Made by a program: the position numbers and the translations under genes. DNA of 64,000 bases from Mesorhizobium loti. Lineage in GTDB: Bacteria; Pseudomonadota; Alphaproteobacteria; Rhizobiales; Rhizobiaceae. This document shows positions 1-11,000 of the stretch, one piece after another (the stretch's first letter is position 1; each line of letters opens with the position of its first letter). The stretch spans positions 62,001 through 126,000 of the forward strand of contig NZ_LPWA01000046.1 in the NCBI RefSeq assembly GCF_001510895.1. Direction: 5' to 3'. The notes under the pieces were generated by a model. The model did no database searches. It was not told where the DNA came from and saw nothing but the letters and a program-made list of their open reading frames with translations.

Positions 1-1661
1 AGTGTCACCCGCATGAACAGTTCGTTGACCGTCTCCATCTTCACCCGCTCGCTGTCCGGGACAACGGGTTGAGGTGCCGTCACCACGGACAGGATGACGT
101 TCTGCTCGTGCAGCACCTTGTAGTGCTTGAGGCTGTGCATCAGCGCGGTTGGCGCACTCAGTGGATCGCTGGTCAGGAACACGGCCGTGCCGGACACCAG
201 CTGCGGCTTCTTCTTCAGCAGATTTGCCGCCAGGAAGTCGAGCGGGATCTCGTTGCGGCGGGTCTTGTCGAAGAGATAACGGCTGCCCCGCACCCAGGTC
301 CACATACCAAGGATGATGGCGAAGGCCACGGCCAGCGATGACCAGCCGCCCTCGAACACCTTGATGATATTGGAAGCGAAGAAACCGATATCGATGAGCG
401 CGAACACCGCCGTCAGCGCGGCCGCCGGCCAGATGTTCCACTTCCAGATGCGCGTCATGACGACGAACAGCAGCGTCGTCGTCACCAGCATGTTGCCGGT
501 CACCGAGATGCCGTAAGCCGAGGCCAGTCTGCTGGACGCGCCGAAGCCGACTACCAGCAACATCACCACCAGCGCCAGCAGCATGTTGACGCGCGGCATG
601 TAGATCTGCCCCGACTGCTTCTCCGACGTGTGCAGGATTTCCAGCCGCGGCAGCATGTTGAGCTGCACTGCCTGCCGGGTCAGCGAATAGGCGCCGGAGA
701 TCACCGCCTGGCTGGCGATGACCGTCGCTGCGGTGGCCAGCGCCACCATGGGGATCAGCGCCCAGCCCTCGTTCATCTCGAAGAACGGATGGCCGACCGT
801 GCCATTCTTGGCGAGCACATAGGCTCCTTGCCCGGCATAGTTCAAAAGCAGGCACGGAAACACGATCGCCAGCCATGCCAGCACGATCGGCTTGCGGCCG
901 AAATGGCCAAGGTCGGCATAGAGCGCCTCGGCGCCGGTCACCGCCAGGAACACCGCGCCGATCGTCACGAAGGACACGTCGGGCGAATTGATCAGAAAGG
1001 CGACGATGTAGTGCGGGCTGATCGCCCACAGGATCTCGGGGTCGTCGATGATGTGATTGAGGCCGGACAGGCCGATGGCCAGGAACCATACCGCGGTGAC
1101 CGGGCCAAATACGAGACCCACACCGCCGGTGCCGACGCGTTGAACGGCAAACAGCAGCGCGAGGACGAGCAGTGTCAGCGGTACGACATAAGGCTGGAAA
1201 GCAGGCGTCACGACTTCTATGCCTTCGACCGCCGACAGCACCGAGATGGCGGGGGTGATCACCGCGTCGCCGAAGAACAGCGACGCGCCGATGATGCCGA
1301 TGCCGAGGATGATCGCGGAGCGCGTCGGGAAGCTGCCGCGCGCCAGCGCCATCAGCGACAGCACGCCGCCCTCGCCGCGGTTGTCGGCGCGCAGCACGAA
1401 CATGATGTATTTTATGGTGACCGTGATGGTGAGCGACCAGATGATCAGCGACAGGACGCCGAGAATGTCGGCGCGGTTGGCGACGTCGCCGCCCGATGAG
1501 GCGTGCAACGCCTCGCGGAACGCGTAGATCGGGCTGGTTCCGATATCGCCATAGACCACACCGAGGGCGCCCAGCATCAGCACCTTGGTACTGTGCTGCT
1601 CTACTTCCGGATGCCCCGTGTGGTCGACGGGTTCTGCCTCAGCACCATTCGCAAGGGTCAT
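1..1661 (-). CDS. kup: Kup-family potassium uptake permease, copy 1 (C-terminus cut by window edge)
   Basis: Reads as one open frame of 553 codons from an ATG at 1661 to the window edge, so the last part of the cytoplasmic tail is missing. After about 30 poorly conserved residues it enters the KUP/HAK/KT signature ([17 protein letters not shown]), followed by about twelve hydrophobic segments and then the soluble domain with [20 protein letters not shown]. Family members import K+ with protons across the inner membrane. It lies directly downstream of a second, very similar copy on the same strand (149-base gap), so this is a tandem duplication. The N-terminal tails of the two copies differ most and the C-terminal domains are almost identical at the DNA level. 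Confidence 0.93.
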   Translation of the reverse strand, partial: MTLANGAEAEPVDHTGHPEVEQHSTKVLMLGALGVVYGDIGTSPIYAFREALHASSGGDVANRADILGVLSLIIWSLTITVTIKYIMFVLRADNRGEGGVLSLMALARGSFPTRSAIILGIGIIGASLFFGDAVITPAISVLSAVEGIEVVTPAFQPYVVPLTLLVLALLFAVQRVGTGGVGLVFGPVTAVWFLAIGLSGLNHIIDDPEILWAISPHYIVAFLINSPDVSFVTIGAVFLAVTGAEALYADLGHFGRKPIVLAWLAIVFPCLLLNYAGQGAYVLAKNGTVGHPFFEMNEGWALIPMVALATAATVIASQAVISGAYSLTRQAVQLNMLPRLEILHTSEKQSGQIYMPRVNMLLALVVMLLVVGFGASSRLASAYGISVTGNMLVTTTLLFVVMTRIWKWNIWPAAALTAVFALIDIGFFASNIIKVFEGGWSSLAVAFAIILGMWTWVRGSRYLFDKTRRNEIPLDFLAANLLKKKPQLVSGTAVFLTSDPLSAPTALMHSLKHYKVLHEQNVILSVVTAPQPVVPDSERVKMETVNELFMRVT

Positions 1662-1810
1662 GGACGACACTCCGATAAAATGCGCGGTGCTCTACGCTTG
1701 CTGCAGTGCAATATCAAGTACCCTGGCGTTAGGGCTCCCATGCCGCCAACGCAGGGCTTGGCCTGCGCCGGTTCATTTCAATCTATCGCACAAAGTGCCG
1801 GCTTGAAGGG

Positions 1811-3727
1811 TCAGATCGCGACCTGCGTGCCGATTTCGACCACGCGCCCCGTGGGGATCTGGAAATACTCCGTCGCATCCGCCGCCGTGCGCGCAAGGCC
1901 GATGAACAGCCGGTCCTGCCAGACCGGCATGCCGGAATTGGGCGAAGCCTTCAGCGAGCGTCGCGACAGGAAGAAGGATGTCGTCATGATGTCGAACTTC
2001 CAGCCCTGCTTGCGGCAGATTGCAAGGGCGCGCGGAATGTTCGGCTGCTCCATGTAGCCGAAGGTCAGCGACACGCGCATGAACAGCTCGTTGACCGTCT
2101 CCAGCCTCACCCGCTCGCTGTCCGGCACTACCGGCTGCGGCGCCGTCACCACGGAAAGGATGACGTTTTTCTCATGCAGCACCTTGTAGTGCTTGAGACT
2201 GTGCATCAGGGCGGTCGGCGCGCTGAGTGGATCGCTGGTGAGAAAAACCGCCGTGCCGGACACCAGTTGCGGCTTCTTCTTCATGAGATTCGTCGCCAGG
2301 AAGTCGAGCGGGATTTCGTTGCGGCGGGTCTTGTCGAAGAGATAGCGGCTGCCGCGTATCCAGGTCCACATGATCAGCCCCATGATCGAGGCCACCGTGA
2401 TCGACACCCAGCCGCCCTCGACGATCTTGACGACATTGGCCGAGAAGAAGCCGAGATCGATGACGCCGAAGAGCAGTGCCAGCGCCACGGCAACCGCCAG
2501 CTGCCATTTCCAGAGCCAGCGCATGACCACGAACAGCAGCACCGTCGTCATCAGCATCTCGCCGGTCACCGAAATGCCGTAGGCGGAGGCGAGCGCGCTC
2601 GAGCTGCCGAAGCCGACGACCAGGAGCATCACGCCGAGCGCCACCAGGAGATTGACCCTCGGCATGTAGATCTGGCCACTTTGCATCTCGGATGTGTGCT
2701 GCACCTCGATGCGCGGCAGAAGGTTGAGCTGCACGGCCTGCCGGGTCAGCGAGAAGGCGCCTGAGATGACCGCCTGGCTGGCGATCACCGTCGCCGCCGT
2801 CGCCAGGCCGACCATCGGCATCAGCGCCCATTCGGGCAGCATCTGGAAGAACGGGTTGGTCGGCTTGCCGCCATGCGAGAGCACGAAGGCGCCCTGGCCG
2901 AAATAGTTGAGGAGCAGGCAAGGGAAAACCACCGAAAACCAGGCCAGCACGATCGGTTTGCGGCCGAAATGGCCGAGGTCGACATAGAGCGCCTCGGCGC
3001 CGGTAACCGCCAGGAAAACCGCGCCGACGGTGACGAAGGCTCCCGTCGGCGTGGTGGCCAGGTAATAGATGGCATAGTACGGATTGATCGCCAGCAGGAC
3101 GGACCAGTCGTCGACGATATGATAGAGGCCGGCAATGCCGATCGCCACGAACCACGTCGCCGTCACCGGCCCGAAGACGGCCGCCACCTTGCCGGTGCCG
3201 AAGCGCTGCACGGCAAAAAGCACCGCCAGGATGACCAGCGTGATCGGAACGACATAGGCGTCGAGCGCCGGCGTGACAACTTCCAGGCCTTCCACCGCGG
3301 AAAGCACGGAAATGGCCGGAGTGATGATCGAATCGCCGAAGAACAGCGCCGCGCCGCAAAGGCCGATCGTGAGGATAAGCCCGGATCCGTTGGGATAGGC
3401 GCTGCGTGCAAGCGACATTAGCGACAGCGTGCCGCCTTCGCCCTTGTTGTCCGCTCTCAGCACGAAGGCGACATATTTGATCGTGACGATGATCGTCAGC
3501 GCCCAGACGATCAGCGACAGCACGCCAAGCACATCGTGGCGGGCGACCGTGCCCCCGGAGGCGTGCAACGCCTCCCGAAAGGCGTAGATCGGGCTGGTGC
3601 CGATATCGCCATAGACGACGCCGAGCGCGCCAAGCATGAGAACCTTGGTGCTGTGGTGGCGTTCGGTGTCGGCATGGGCCGGGTGTTCGAGGGTTTCCGA
3701 CTCGCTGCTGGCGTTGGCTAGCACCAT
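1811..3727 (-). CDS. kup: Kup-family potassium uptake permease, copy 2
   Basis: 638 residues, the normal Kup length. I chose the ATG at 3727 because its first residues ([10 protein letters not shown]) line up with the start of copy 1 (MTLANGAEAE). An upstream in-frame ATG would add 20 unconserved residues. The KUP signature [17 protein letters not shown] is followed by about twelve membrane segments and a C-terminal cytoplasmic domain. Role: low-affinity H+/K+ symport. It lies upstream of copy 1 and could be co-transcribed with it. Both paralogues look intact, so they may be kept for different conditions such as pH or osmolarity; that is an inference. Confidence 0.95.
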   Translation of the reverse strand: MVLANASSESETLEHPAHADTERHHSTKVLMLGALGVVYGDIGTSPIYAFREALHASGGTVARHDVLGVLSLIVWALTIIVTIKYVAFVLRADNKGEGGTLSLMSLARSAYPNGSGLILTIGLCGAALFFGDSIITPAISVLSAVEGLEVVTPALDAYVVPITLVILAVLFAVQRFGTGKVAAVFGPVTATWFVAIGIAGLYHIVDDWSVLLAINPYYAIYYLATTPTGAFVTVGAVFLAVTGAEALYVDLGHFGRKPIVLAWFSVVFPCLLLNYFGQGAFVLSHGGKPTNPFFQMLPEWALMPMVGLATAATVIASQAVISGAFSLTRQAVQLNLLPRIEVQHTSEMQSGQIYMPRVNLLVALGVMLLVVGFGSSSALASAYGISVTGEMLMTTVLLFVVMRWLWKWQLAVAVALALLFGVIDLGFFSANVVKIVEGGWVSITVASIMGLIMWTWIRGSRYLFDKTRRNEIPLDFLATNLMKKKPQLVSGTAVFLTSDPLSAPTALMHSLKHYKVLHEKNVILSVVTAPQPVVPDSERVRLETVNELFMRVSLTFGYMEQPNIPRALAICRKQGWKFDIMTTSFFLSRRSLKASPNSGMPVWQDRLFIGLARTAADATEYFQIPTGRVVEIGTQVAI

Positions 3728-3819
3728 GGACCCCACTTTGTCAGATGCCCGATGTTTTCCGGTCGCTGCAATACACGTGATACGCAATAACCGCCGGACC
3801 TACGCAAGGCTTCCTTGCC

Positions 3820-4560
3820 CTACCATCCACAGGCCTTCAAGAACCGTCCCACCGCGCCGGCCATGCCATACTCCAGCGCATCGGCTGTCAACCCATGTCC
3901 GATCGATACTTCGGCCAATGCCGGGATGCGCCTGGCGAGCGCCGGCAGGTTGTTCACGGTCAGATCGTGACCGGCATTGACCTGGAGCCCCGCCGCGATT
4001 GCCGCATCCGCGGTTTTTCCCAGTTTTTCCAATATTTTCGCCGCCTTGGCGGAATCGGAATGGCAGCTGCCATACGGGCCGGTGTAGAGCTCGATCCGGT
4101 CGGCGCCGGTATCGCGCGCGGCGTTCACACCGGCCGGATCAGCGTCGGAAAACAGCGACACACGAAAACCGCCCCTCTTCAGCCGCTTGACGATCGGCGT
4201 CAGGAACGCGGCCTGGGCGACGAAGTTCCAGCCATGATCCGATGTCGCCTGGGCCGGGTCGTCCGGCACCAGCGTCACCTGCTCCGGCTGGTTCTTCTCG
4301 ACAAGCGCCAGGAAATCCTCGTTGGGATAGCCTTCGATGTTGAATTCCGCGGCTGGAAACTCGTCGTCGATCAGCGCCCTGATCTCCGGCAGGTCGGAAT
4401 GCCTGGTGTGCCGCTCATCGGGGCGCGGATGCACCGTCAGCCCATGCGCGCCGGCGGCAAGCGCGATGCGACCGAGCCCGGTGACGCTCGGCCACGGCAG
4501 ATCGCGGCGGTTGCGCAGCATGGCGACGGCGTTGAGGTTGACCGAGAGCTTTGCGGGCAT
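3820..4560 (-). CDS. pdxJ: Pyridoxine 5'-phosphate synthase
   Basis: 246 residues, a TIM-barrel enzyme that condenses 3-amino-2-oxopropyl phosphate with 1-deoxy-D-xylulose 5-phosphate to make pyridoxine 5'-phosphate, the last ring-forming step of DXP-dependent vitamin B6 synthesis. Recognised by [10 protein letters not shown] near residues 42-51, [11 protein letters not shown] and the C-terminal VNAGHDLT...[10 protein letters not shown] phosphate-binding region. The N-terminus reads [15 protein letters not shown] where the enterobacterial enzyme has NIDHIATLRNAR, so the Asp-His pair is replaced. This is the divergent rhizobial form rather than an obvious defect. The neighbouring STAS-like gene is divergent, with about 110 bases between the starts. 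Confidence 0.93.
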   Translation of the reverse strand: MPAKLSVNLNAVAMLRNRRDLPWPSVTGLGRIALAAGAHGLTVHPRPDERHTRHSDLPEIRALIDDEFPAAEFNIEGYPNEDFLALVEKNQPEQVTLVPDDPAQATSDHGWNFVAQAAFLTPIVKRLKRGGFRVSLFSDADPAGVNAARDTGADRIELYTGPYGSCHSDSAKAAKILEKLGKTADAAIAAGLQVNAGHDLTVNNLPALARRIPALAEVSIGHGLTADALEYGMAGAVGRFLKACGW

Positions 4561-4673
4561 GATCTGGCGTCCAGCTGGGTTTTGGCGCGCATCTATAGCG
4601 CCTTTGCAGGGAACAGATAGAGGGTTTCCGGTGTTCCAGATGGCGAGATGGTGGCCAACACAAGGATTTGCCA

Positions 4674-5069
4674 GTGAATTTTCTCGAAGCCGTGCCGGCG
4701 ATACGCCGCATCGAGACCAATCGCGACGCGCTTTTTGCCATCGACGTCGTTGGAGATGTTTCGCCGGCGGATGCGGAAAACCTGTTCGGCCTGCTCGAAG
4801 CGGCCTATGCGCTGCACCCGAGGATCGACGTGCTGGTCAGATTGACCGACGAAGAGAGCGTCGATTGGGCCAACATTTCGGAAAAGACGATCCGACAAGG
4901 TGTGGCCGATGCTTTGGAACATGTCGTCCGCTGCGCGGCTATCGGCGAACCGCGCTGGGCATCCTTTGTCGGAGGCCTCTTTCCGAAGGCTTTGCCATTC
5001 GAGTTCAGGCACTTCGACAGTGATGACGAAGCCGCCGCCTGGCAATGGCTCGGCGCCAGGCCGGTGTGA
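4674..5069 (+). CDS. STAS/SpoIIAA-like protein
   Basis: 131 residues resembling the SpoIIAA-like (PF11964) STAS/SEC14-type family, a small alpha/beta domain without known enzymatic activity ([24 protein letters not shown]...[12 protein letters not shown]). The start is decided by the ribosome site: AAGGA at 4662-4666 sits 7 bases before the GTG at 4674 but only one base before the in-frame TTG at 4668, so GTG is preferred. No membrane segment or signal peptide. It is convergent with the downstream helicase, with only 9 bases between the stops. Cellular role unknown. Confidence 0.75.
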   Translation: MNFLEAVPAIRRIETNRDALFAIDVVGDVSPADAENLFGLLEAAYALHPRIDVLVRLTDEESVDWANISEKTIRQGVADALEHVVRCAAIGEPRWASFVGGLFPKALPFEFRHFDSDDEAAAWQWLGARPV

Positions 5070-5078
5070 CGAGCCACA

Positions 5079-6205
5079 TCACCGGACGACTGTCAGCCGC
5101 TCGGCCGCGCGGGTGATGGCTGTATAGAGCCAGCGCTGCCGCGTCTCCTTGAACGCCCAGCTCTCGTCGAACAGCACGACGTCGTTCCACTGCGAGCCTT
5201 GCGCCTTGTGCACCGTCAGCGCGTAGCCATAGTCGAAATCGTCGAAGCGCTTCTTCTGCTGCCACGGAATCTCGGCGTCAGGATCCTCGAACGCCGCCTT
5301 GAGCAGCTTGATCTTGGCGACGCCGCGGTCGGGATCGTCCTCTTCCGGCGAGACCAGCAGGTTGATGCCGGGTTTCACCGTCTCGCGCGACGACGTCATC
5401 ACCTTCCACAGCGAACCGTTGAGCAGCCCCTTGGCCGGGTCGTTGCGCAGGCAGACCAGTTTGTCGCCGGCCTGCGGAAGTCGGCGTTGAAACCCCTCAG
5501 TTCGCGCAGGCGCTGGTTGTAGCGCCGCCTGGTGCGGTTGGTGCCGACCAGCACCTGGTCGGCCTTGAGCACCAGGTCCTGGGTGACCCCTTCCCTGCCG
5601 ATCACCTGCGCAGTGCCGTAATCGCCATGCATGAACTCGCGGCCTTCGCGCACGTCGAGCGCCAGCCGGATGATGGGATTGTCGCGCGCCTGGCGGTGGA
5701 TTTCGGTGAGCAGCACATCCGGTTCGTGCTCGGTGAAGAAGCCGCCGCCCGAGATCGGCGGCAGCTGCGCCGGGTCGCCAAGTACCAGGATCGGCGTGCC
5801 GAAGCTCATGAGGTCGCGGCCGAGCTGCTCGTCGACCATCGAGCATTCGTCGATAACGACCAGCTTGGCGCGCGCGATCGGGCTTTGCCGGTTGAGCGCG
5901 AAGGTCGGCGACATCGAGGTCTTGCCCGTCACCTCGTCCTCGACCGATTCCTCGCCGCGCGGCCGGTAGATCAGCGAATGGATGGTGCGGGCGTTGACCG
6001 CGCCCTTGGAGCGCAGCACCTGCGCCGCCTTGCCGGTGAAGGCGGCGAACTGCACCTGCCCGTCGACATGCTCGGCGAAATAGCGCGCCAGCGTCGTCTT
6101 GCCGGTGCCGGCGTAGCCGAACAGGCGGAAGACCTGTGGCCGGCCGTCCTTCAGCCACCGGCCGACCGCCTTCAAGGCCTCGTCCTGTTGGGGAGAGAAT
6201 TCCAT
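5079..6205 (-). CDS. RecD-like ATP-dependent DNA helicase, frame broken near 5477
   Basis: A superfamily 1B helicase of about 375 residues split over two frames. The N-terminal part starts at ATG 6205 (MEFSPQQDEAL) and carries Walker A GYAGTGKTT (residues 30-38) and Walker B VVIDECSMVDE. The C-terminal part carries GYALTVHKAQGSQW (UvrD_C_2-type motif) and LYTAITRAAERLTVV (motif VI). One missing base in the GG at 5477-5478 breaks the frame; a third G restores FNADFPQAGDKLVC without a gap. Both halves keep all motifs, so I treat it as an intact gene with a sequence error. Likely role: 5'-3' helicase in recombination or repair. A LexA-type box lies about 110 bases upstream. Confidence 0.82.
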
Positions 6206-6316
6206 CAGCGCGACAGACCGGATTCGCGAGCGAAATACAAGATTGGCCGTCCCATCACCGGCGTCGCCGATGACGATCATTTGCTACAGATCAGGCACGC
6301 TATCAGGCGCAAACAA

Positions 6317-6331
6317 GAACGTAAAGGGAAC
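6317..6331 (-). promoter_or_regulatory. Candidate LexA (SOS) box
   Basis: GAAC, seven bases, GAAC (GTTC-N7-GTTC on the minus strand) matches the direct-repeat LexA box known in alphaproteobacteria. It lies in the non-coding gap between the nitrile hydratase accessory gene and the helicase, about 110 bases upstream of the helicase start. The pattern is short enough to occur about once by chance in a window of this size. The location in front of a DNA helicase is what makes it credible. Confidence 0.5.
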
Positions 6332-6349
6332 AAACTGTCTGACTCTGAA

Positions 6350-6700
6350 CTACCTGCCAGGTCCTGGATCGTTCTCCAGCAGGATCGGCTTGCCGTGCGG
6401 CGTGGCATGCGCGGCGCGCTCCCAGGCAGCCGCAAGCTCATCCACCTCGCCCTTGCCGGCAACACCCTTTCTCGACAGCAGCTTTTCCAGCGCCGCCAGC
6501 CAATGTTCGTAGTAGTCGTGACCGTCGCTTGCGGCGCCCCGCTGCTTCACTTCGGCGGACAAGGCCTCTGCCCACTCGCTCCACGAGAACAAGCCGTTAT
6601 CGTGCAGCGCCACCGTCATGGCGAACGCTTCCGCCTGCCATGGCTCCGCGAACACCCGATCGTCGAAGCCGTCCGGTAGTCTGGGCTCAGGCCGGCTCAA
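6350..6700 (-). CDS. Nitrile hydratase accessory/activator protein
   Basis: 116 residues that resemble the N-terminal domain of the nitrile hydratase beta subunit (FAEPWQAEAFAMTVALHDNGLFSWSEWAEALSAEV), the hallmark of the small accessory proteins that help load cobalt into the alpha subunit. The likely start is TTG at 6700, because GGGAGGG lies six bases upstream and no ATG or GTG occurs nearer in frame. The gene then overlaps the end of the beta-subunit gene by 14 bases, which implies translational coupling. Third gene of an alpha-beta-activator operon, the usual order for cobalt-type enzymes. The longer open frame upstream is a shadow of the beta subunit. Confidence 0.8.
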   Translation of the reverse strand: MSRPEPRLPDGFDDRVFAEPWQAEAFAMTVALHDNGLFSWSEWAEALSAEVKQRGAASDGHDYYEHWLAALEKLLSRKGVAGKGEVDELAAAWERAAHATPHGKPILLENDPGPGR

Positions 6701-7346
6701 GATAGCCCTCCCACGCATCGATCGAGACGCGGAGCGTCGGATCGGCGCCCTCGCCCCAGATCTCGGCTCCATCAAAAACCACCGTATAGACCCATTGCGG
6801 GTTCTCGCCCTTGCCATGCGCATTGCTGTCGGGGAACACGAAGCCGTCGCGCACCGCCTCGATCCTGCCCCTCTTGCCACGCGCGTAGCGCGGCAGGCGC
6901 GTGTGGCCGGTGGGATTGAAATTCTTCGTCCGCACGCGGTCGCCCGCCCGGAATCGCGCAGGCGTGGCCATGGGCCGGTCGCAGGGCCCGCCCTTGGCGA
7001 GCACCGCCGGCACGTCCGCCGCCTTCAGCACGCGCTTGGGTGTCGCCGCCGGATCGACCGCCTTGCCGGCCGCGAGGTCGCTCTGCGTGATGAAGCCATG
7101 GCGCTTCAGAAGCACTTCCAGCGCCTTGATCCAGATCTGGTAGTAGCTCGATGAAAAATAGTCGGCCGGATGCAACGATTCCCGCGCGTGCCGGCTTTCG
7201 TCGATGTTCCAGGCGCCCATGGCGCCGGCGGTCAGCGTCACGCCGAGCGCGCGCTTTTCCCACTCGGCGTGGAAATACGGCTCGTCCCTTTCAGGCGCGA
7301 CCGGCCCGAAACCCATCTGCCCACCGAGATCCTGCGGCCCGTTCAT
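6687..7346 (-). CDS. nthB: Nitrile hydratase subunit beta
   Basis: 219 residues. N-terminal MNGPQDLGGQMGFGPV is the typical beta-subunit opening, followed by WNIDESRHARESLHPADYFSSSYYQIWIKALE and the C-terminal SH3-like barrel (FRAGDRVRTKNFNPTGHTRLPRYARGKRG...WVYTVVFDGAEIWGEGADPTLRVSIDAWEGYLEP). With the alpha subunit it hydrates nitriles to amides in the cytoplasm. It begins 13 bases after the alpha-subunit stop and overlaps the accessory gene at its end. No amidase gene is adjacent, so the amide product must be handled elsewhere. Confidence 0.95.
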   Translation of the reverse strand: MNGPQDLGGQMGFGPVAPERDEPYFHAEWEKRALGVTLTAGAMGAWNIDESRHARESLHPADYFSSSYYQIWIKALEVLLKRHGFITQSDLAAGKAVDPAATPKRVLKAADVPAVLAKGGPCDRPMATPARFRAGDRVRTKNFNPTGHTRLPRYARGKRGRIEAVRDGFVFPDSNAHGKGENPQWVYTVVFDGAEIWGEGADPTLRVSIDAWEGYLEPA

Positions 7347-7359
7347 TGAGGTTTCCCCT

Positions 7360-7965
7360 TCATGCCGGCTCTTTGGCCACCGCCGTGCCGATCATCGCAT
7401 CGCGGCTGACCAGCCCGGCAAGCTGTTCCTCGCTCCAGCCTTCGGTGCCTTTCGGTCGCATCGGCACCACCAGGTAGCGAAGCTCGGCGGTCGAATCCCA
7501 GACGCGGATCTTCTTGTCCGCCGGCAGCGTCAGCCCGAACTCTTCCAGCACGCCGCGCGGATCGATCACCGCACGCGAGCGGTAGGGCGGCGCCTTGTAC
7601 CAGACCGGCGGCAGGCCGAGCACCGACCATGGATAGCAGGAGCAGAGCGTGCAGACGACGAGGTTGTGCGTCTCTTCGGTGTTGAAGACGGCCTGCATGT
7701 GCTCGCCCTGGCGGCCGGTATAGCTGAGCGAGGCGATCGCCGCCGTCGCGTCGCGCTTCAGCCAGTCGGCGTATGTCGGATCGCTCCAGGCCTTCGCCAC
7801 CACCCGTGCGCCGTTGCGCGGGCCGATCTTCGTCTCGTAGGTGTCGACGATGACGTCGATGGCCGCCGGATCGATCAGGCCTTTTTCGGTGAGGATCGTT
7901 TCCAGCGCCCGCACGCGCGCCGCGAACGGATCGAGCTCGTTGTCGTGGTCATGATCATGGGACAT
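7360..7965 (-). CDS. nthA: Nitrile hydratase subunit alpha, cobalt type
   Basis: 201 residues. The metal site VCTLCSC is visible, with Cys105, Cys108 and Cys110. Threonine after the first cysteine is the form seen in Co(III) enzymes, whereas iron enzymes have serine. The downstream [23 protein letters not shown] region is also conserved. The first residues are His/Asp-rich (MSHDHDHD), as in several cobalt-type alpha subunits. First gene of the three-gene set, 64 bases downstream of the RND permease on the same strand, so read-through from the efflux operon is possible. No strong ribosome site precedes the ATG. Confidence 0.95.
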   Translation of the reverse strand: MSHDHDHDNELDPFAARVRALETILTEKGLIDPAAIDVIVDTYETKIGPRNGARVVAKAWSDPTYADWLKRDATAAIASLSYTGRQGEHMQAVFNTEETHNLVVCTLCSCYPWSVLGLPPVWYKAPPYRSRAVIDPRGVLEEFGLTLPADKKIRVWDSTAELRYLVVPMRPKGTEGWSEEQLAGLVSRDAMIGTAVAKEPA

Positions 7966-8029
7966 GGAGCAAGGTTACGATCGCCGGCATGTCCTCGCAA
8001 GCTCGGCGCCTTGGGCCAGAGCCGGCGTC

Positions 8030-11000
8030 CTACTCTGCAGCCACCTTCTTCGGTTCGGCTTCTTCCTCGGAATCGAACAGCGAGGGCTGTTCGCCAGGTT
8101 CGACCGCGTGCAACGCAGGCCGGCTCTCCTTCGACGAGAAGCCGAGCAGCCAGCCGGAGAAGTTTTCGAAATAGACGTAGATCACCGGCGTGACGAACAG
8201 GGTGAGCGCCTGCGAGGCGAGCAGGCCGCCCACGACCGCGACGCCGAGCGGCTGGCGCAGTTCGGCGCTGGCGCCGGTGCCGAGCGCTATCGGGAACGTG
8301 CCCATCAGCGCTGCAAGCGTCGTCATCATGATCGGCCGGAAACGCATCAGGCATGCCTTGTGGATGGAGTCCCTGGCCGACATGCCCTGGCGCCTGAGCT
8401 CCAGCGCGACGTCGACCATCATGATGCCGTTCTTCTTGACGATGCCGATCAGCATCAGGATGCCGATCACCGCGATGACCGAAAGGTCCATGCCGGCGAA
8501 GCGCAGCGCCACCACCGCGCCAAGCACCGCCGGCGGCAGGCCGGTGAGAATGGTGAGCGGGTGGATGAAGCTCTCGTAAAGCATGCCGAGCACGATATAG
8601 ATCGTCAGGATCGCGCCGCCGATGAGCAGGCCCTGGTTGGCGAGCGAATCCTGGAACGTCTTGGCGGTGCCCGCGAAGGTGGTCGAGATCGCCTTCGGCA
8701 TGCCGATCTGCTCTTTGAGCTGATCGATGCGGGTCACGGTGTCACCGAGCGACACGCCCTGCGGCAGATTGTAGGAGATCGTCACCGCCGGCAGCTGGCC
8801 AAGCTGGTTGACCGTCAAGGCGCCAGCCGTGCGATCGACATGGGCGAAGGCGCCGAGCGGCACCAGGCTGCCGCTCGCGGTCCTCACCTGGATGGCCAGC
8901 ATCCGCTCGGGCGACCATTCGATCTTGGGATCGAGCTCGGTGATGACTTCGTAGCTGTCTGCCGAGCCAAAAATGGTTGAGACCTGATCGGTGCCGAAGC
9001 CGCCATAGAGGGCCGAGCGCAGCGTGTTGGTATCGATGCCGAGCTGGGCGGCCTTGTCGCGGTCCACCACCAGTGTCGCTTGCAGGGCGTTGTTCTGCAG
9101 ATCGCTGGTGACGTCGGTGAACGTCGTGTGGTCCGCCGCCATCGCGTCATTCAGTTTCTGCGCCCAGATATCGGTCTGACCGGTATCGAGGCCTTGGACC
9201 ACGAGCTGATAGGCGCTGGCCGAAGAGCGCGAGCCGAGCCGCAGGTTCTGCACCGGCTGCATATAGGTCTCGATGCCCGCCACGCCGGCCAGTTGGCGCC
9301 TTAGATCCGAAAGCACCTTCTCGATATTGGGGCGCTGATCCTTGCCCTTGAGCTGGACGTAGAGCTGCCCCTGGTTGAGCGCATTGTTGCCGCTGCCCGC
9401 CGACCAGGCCACGTGGTCGACATAGGGCGACTTGGAGAACACGTTTGCCACCTGCCCTTGCAGCTTCGCCATGGCGTCGAACGAAATGTCCTGACGCGCA
9501 ATTGTCGTCACCGAGATCTGGCCGATGTCTTCCTGCGGGAAGAAGCCCTTCGGCGAGACCTGGATCAGCCACACCGACGCCGCCGCTGTGCCGACGAAGA
9601 CCAGGAAGACCAGGAATGTGTGGCGCAGGCAGAAGCTCAGCAGCCAATCATAGCTGCGGGTGACGATGTCATGTCTGTGGCCATCGCCATGCGCCTCCCG
9701 GTCGGCCTTGGTCACCGACAGCAGCCGCGAGCACAGCATCGGCGTCAGCGTCAGCGACACGAACATGGAGGCCAGAATGGCGACCGTCACCACGACGGCG
9801 AATTCGTTGAAGATGCGGCCGATCACGCCGCCCATCAAAAGCACGGGAATGAACACCGCCACCAGCGAGATCGAGATCGAGATGATGGTGAAGCCGATCT
9901 CGCGCGCGCCCTTCAGCGAAGCGTCGAAGGCCGACAGCCCATCCTCCTCCATGTGGCGGAAGATGTTTTCGAGCATGACGATGGCATCGTCGACGACGAG
10001 GCCGACCGCCAGCGTCAATCCCATCAGCGAGATGTTGTCGATGGAAAAGCCGAACAGGAACATCGCGCCGAGCGTGGCGATCAGCGAGATCGGCACCGCC
10101 ACCGCCGGGATGATCGTCGCCGTTACCCTGCGCAGGAATATGAAGATCACAATCACCACCAGGGCGATGGTCAACAGCAGCGTGAACTGCACGTCGTCGA
10201 CGGCCTGGCGGATCGAGGTCGAGCGGTCGTTGAGCAGCTTGATCGAGGCCGCGCCGGCATCTGGTCCTGGAAGGACGGCAGCATCGCCTTGACCTTGTCG
10301 ACGACGTCGACGGTGTTGGCGTCGGGCTGGCGCTGTACGGCCATGATGATCGCGCGGGTACCATCATACCAACTTGCGGTGGTGGTGGTCTGCACTGAAT
10401 CGACGACGCGGGTCACCTCGCCCAGCCGCACCGGGTGGCCGTTTTTGGTGGCGATGATCAGGTTGGAGAACCCGGCCGCGTCGGTAAGCTGCGTGTTGGC
10501 GGTGATCGTCAGCTGCTGCTTGTTGTTCTTCAGCACGCCGAGCGGGGTGTTGCTGTTGGCCGACGCGATGGCCGCCTGCAGCTGATCGATCGAGATGCCG
10601 CGCGCGGCAAGCGCGGTCGGATCGATCTGGATACGCACCGCATATTTCTGCTGGCCGAAGATAGACACCTGCGCCACACCGTCGATGGTCGACAGCGACG
10701 GCGAGATGACGTTTTCGGCGAAGGCGTCGAGATCGGTGAGCGGAACCGTGTCGCTGACCAGCGACATCAGAAGGATCGGCGCGTCGGCCGGATTGACCTT
10801 GCGATAGCTCGGCGGCGCGGTCATCTCCGGCGGCAACGATTTTTGCGTGCGCGCGATCGCGGCCTGCACGTCCGCCGCCGCCGCGTCGATGTCGCGGTTG
10901 AGCACGAACTGGATGGCGATCGAGGTCTGGCCGAGCGAGTTGCTGGTCGAGATCGAATCGATGCCGGCGATCGTGGCGAACTGCTTGATCAGCGGCGTCG

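Noticed and set aside
2172..3359. 395-codon open frame on the minus strand inside kup copy 2
   Set aside because: Out-of-frame shadow of Kup, Arg/Gly/His-rich without membrane segments.
5399..6280. Programmed ribosomal frameshifting in the helicase and other broken genes
   Set aside because: No slippery heptamer or stimulatory structure was evident at the breaks, and the same kind of indel occurs in unrelated genes, so sequence error is simpler.
7966..8029. Functional link between the RND pump and nitrile hydratase
   Set aside because: They are on the same strand with a 64-base gap, but nothing beyond proximity supports a joint role.
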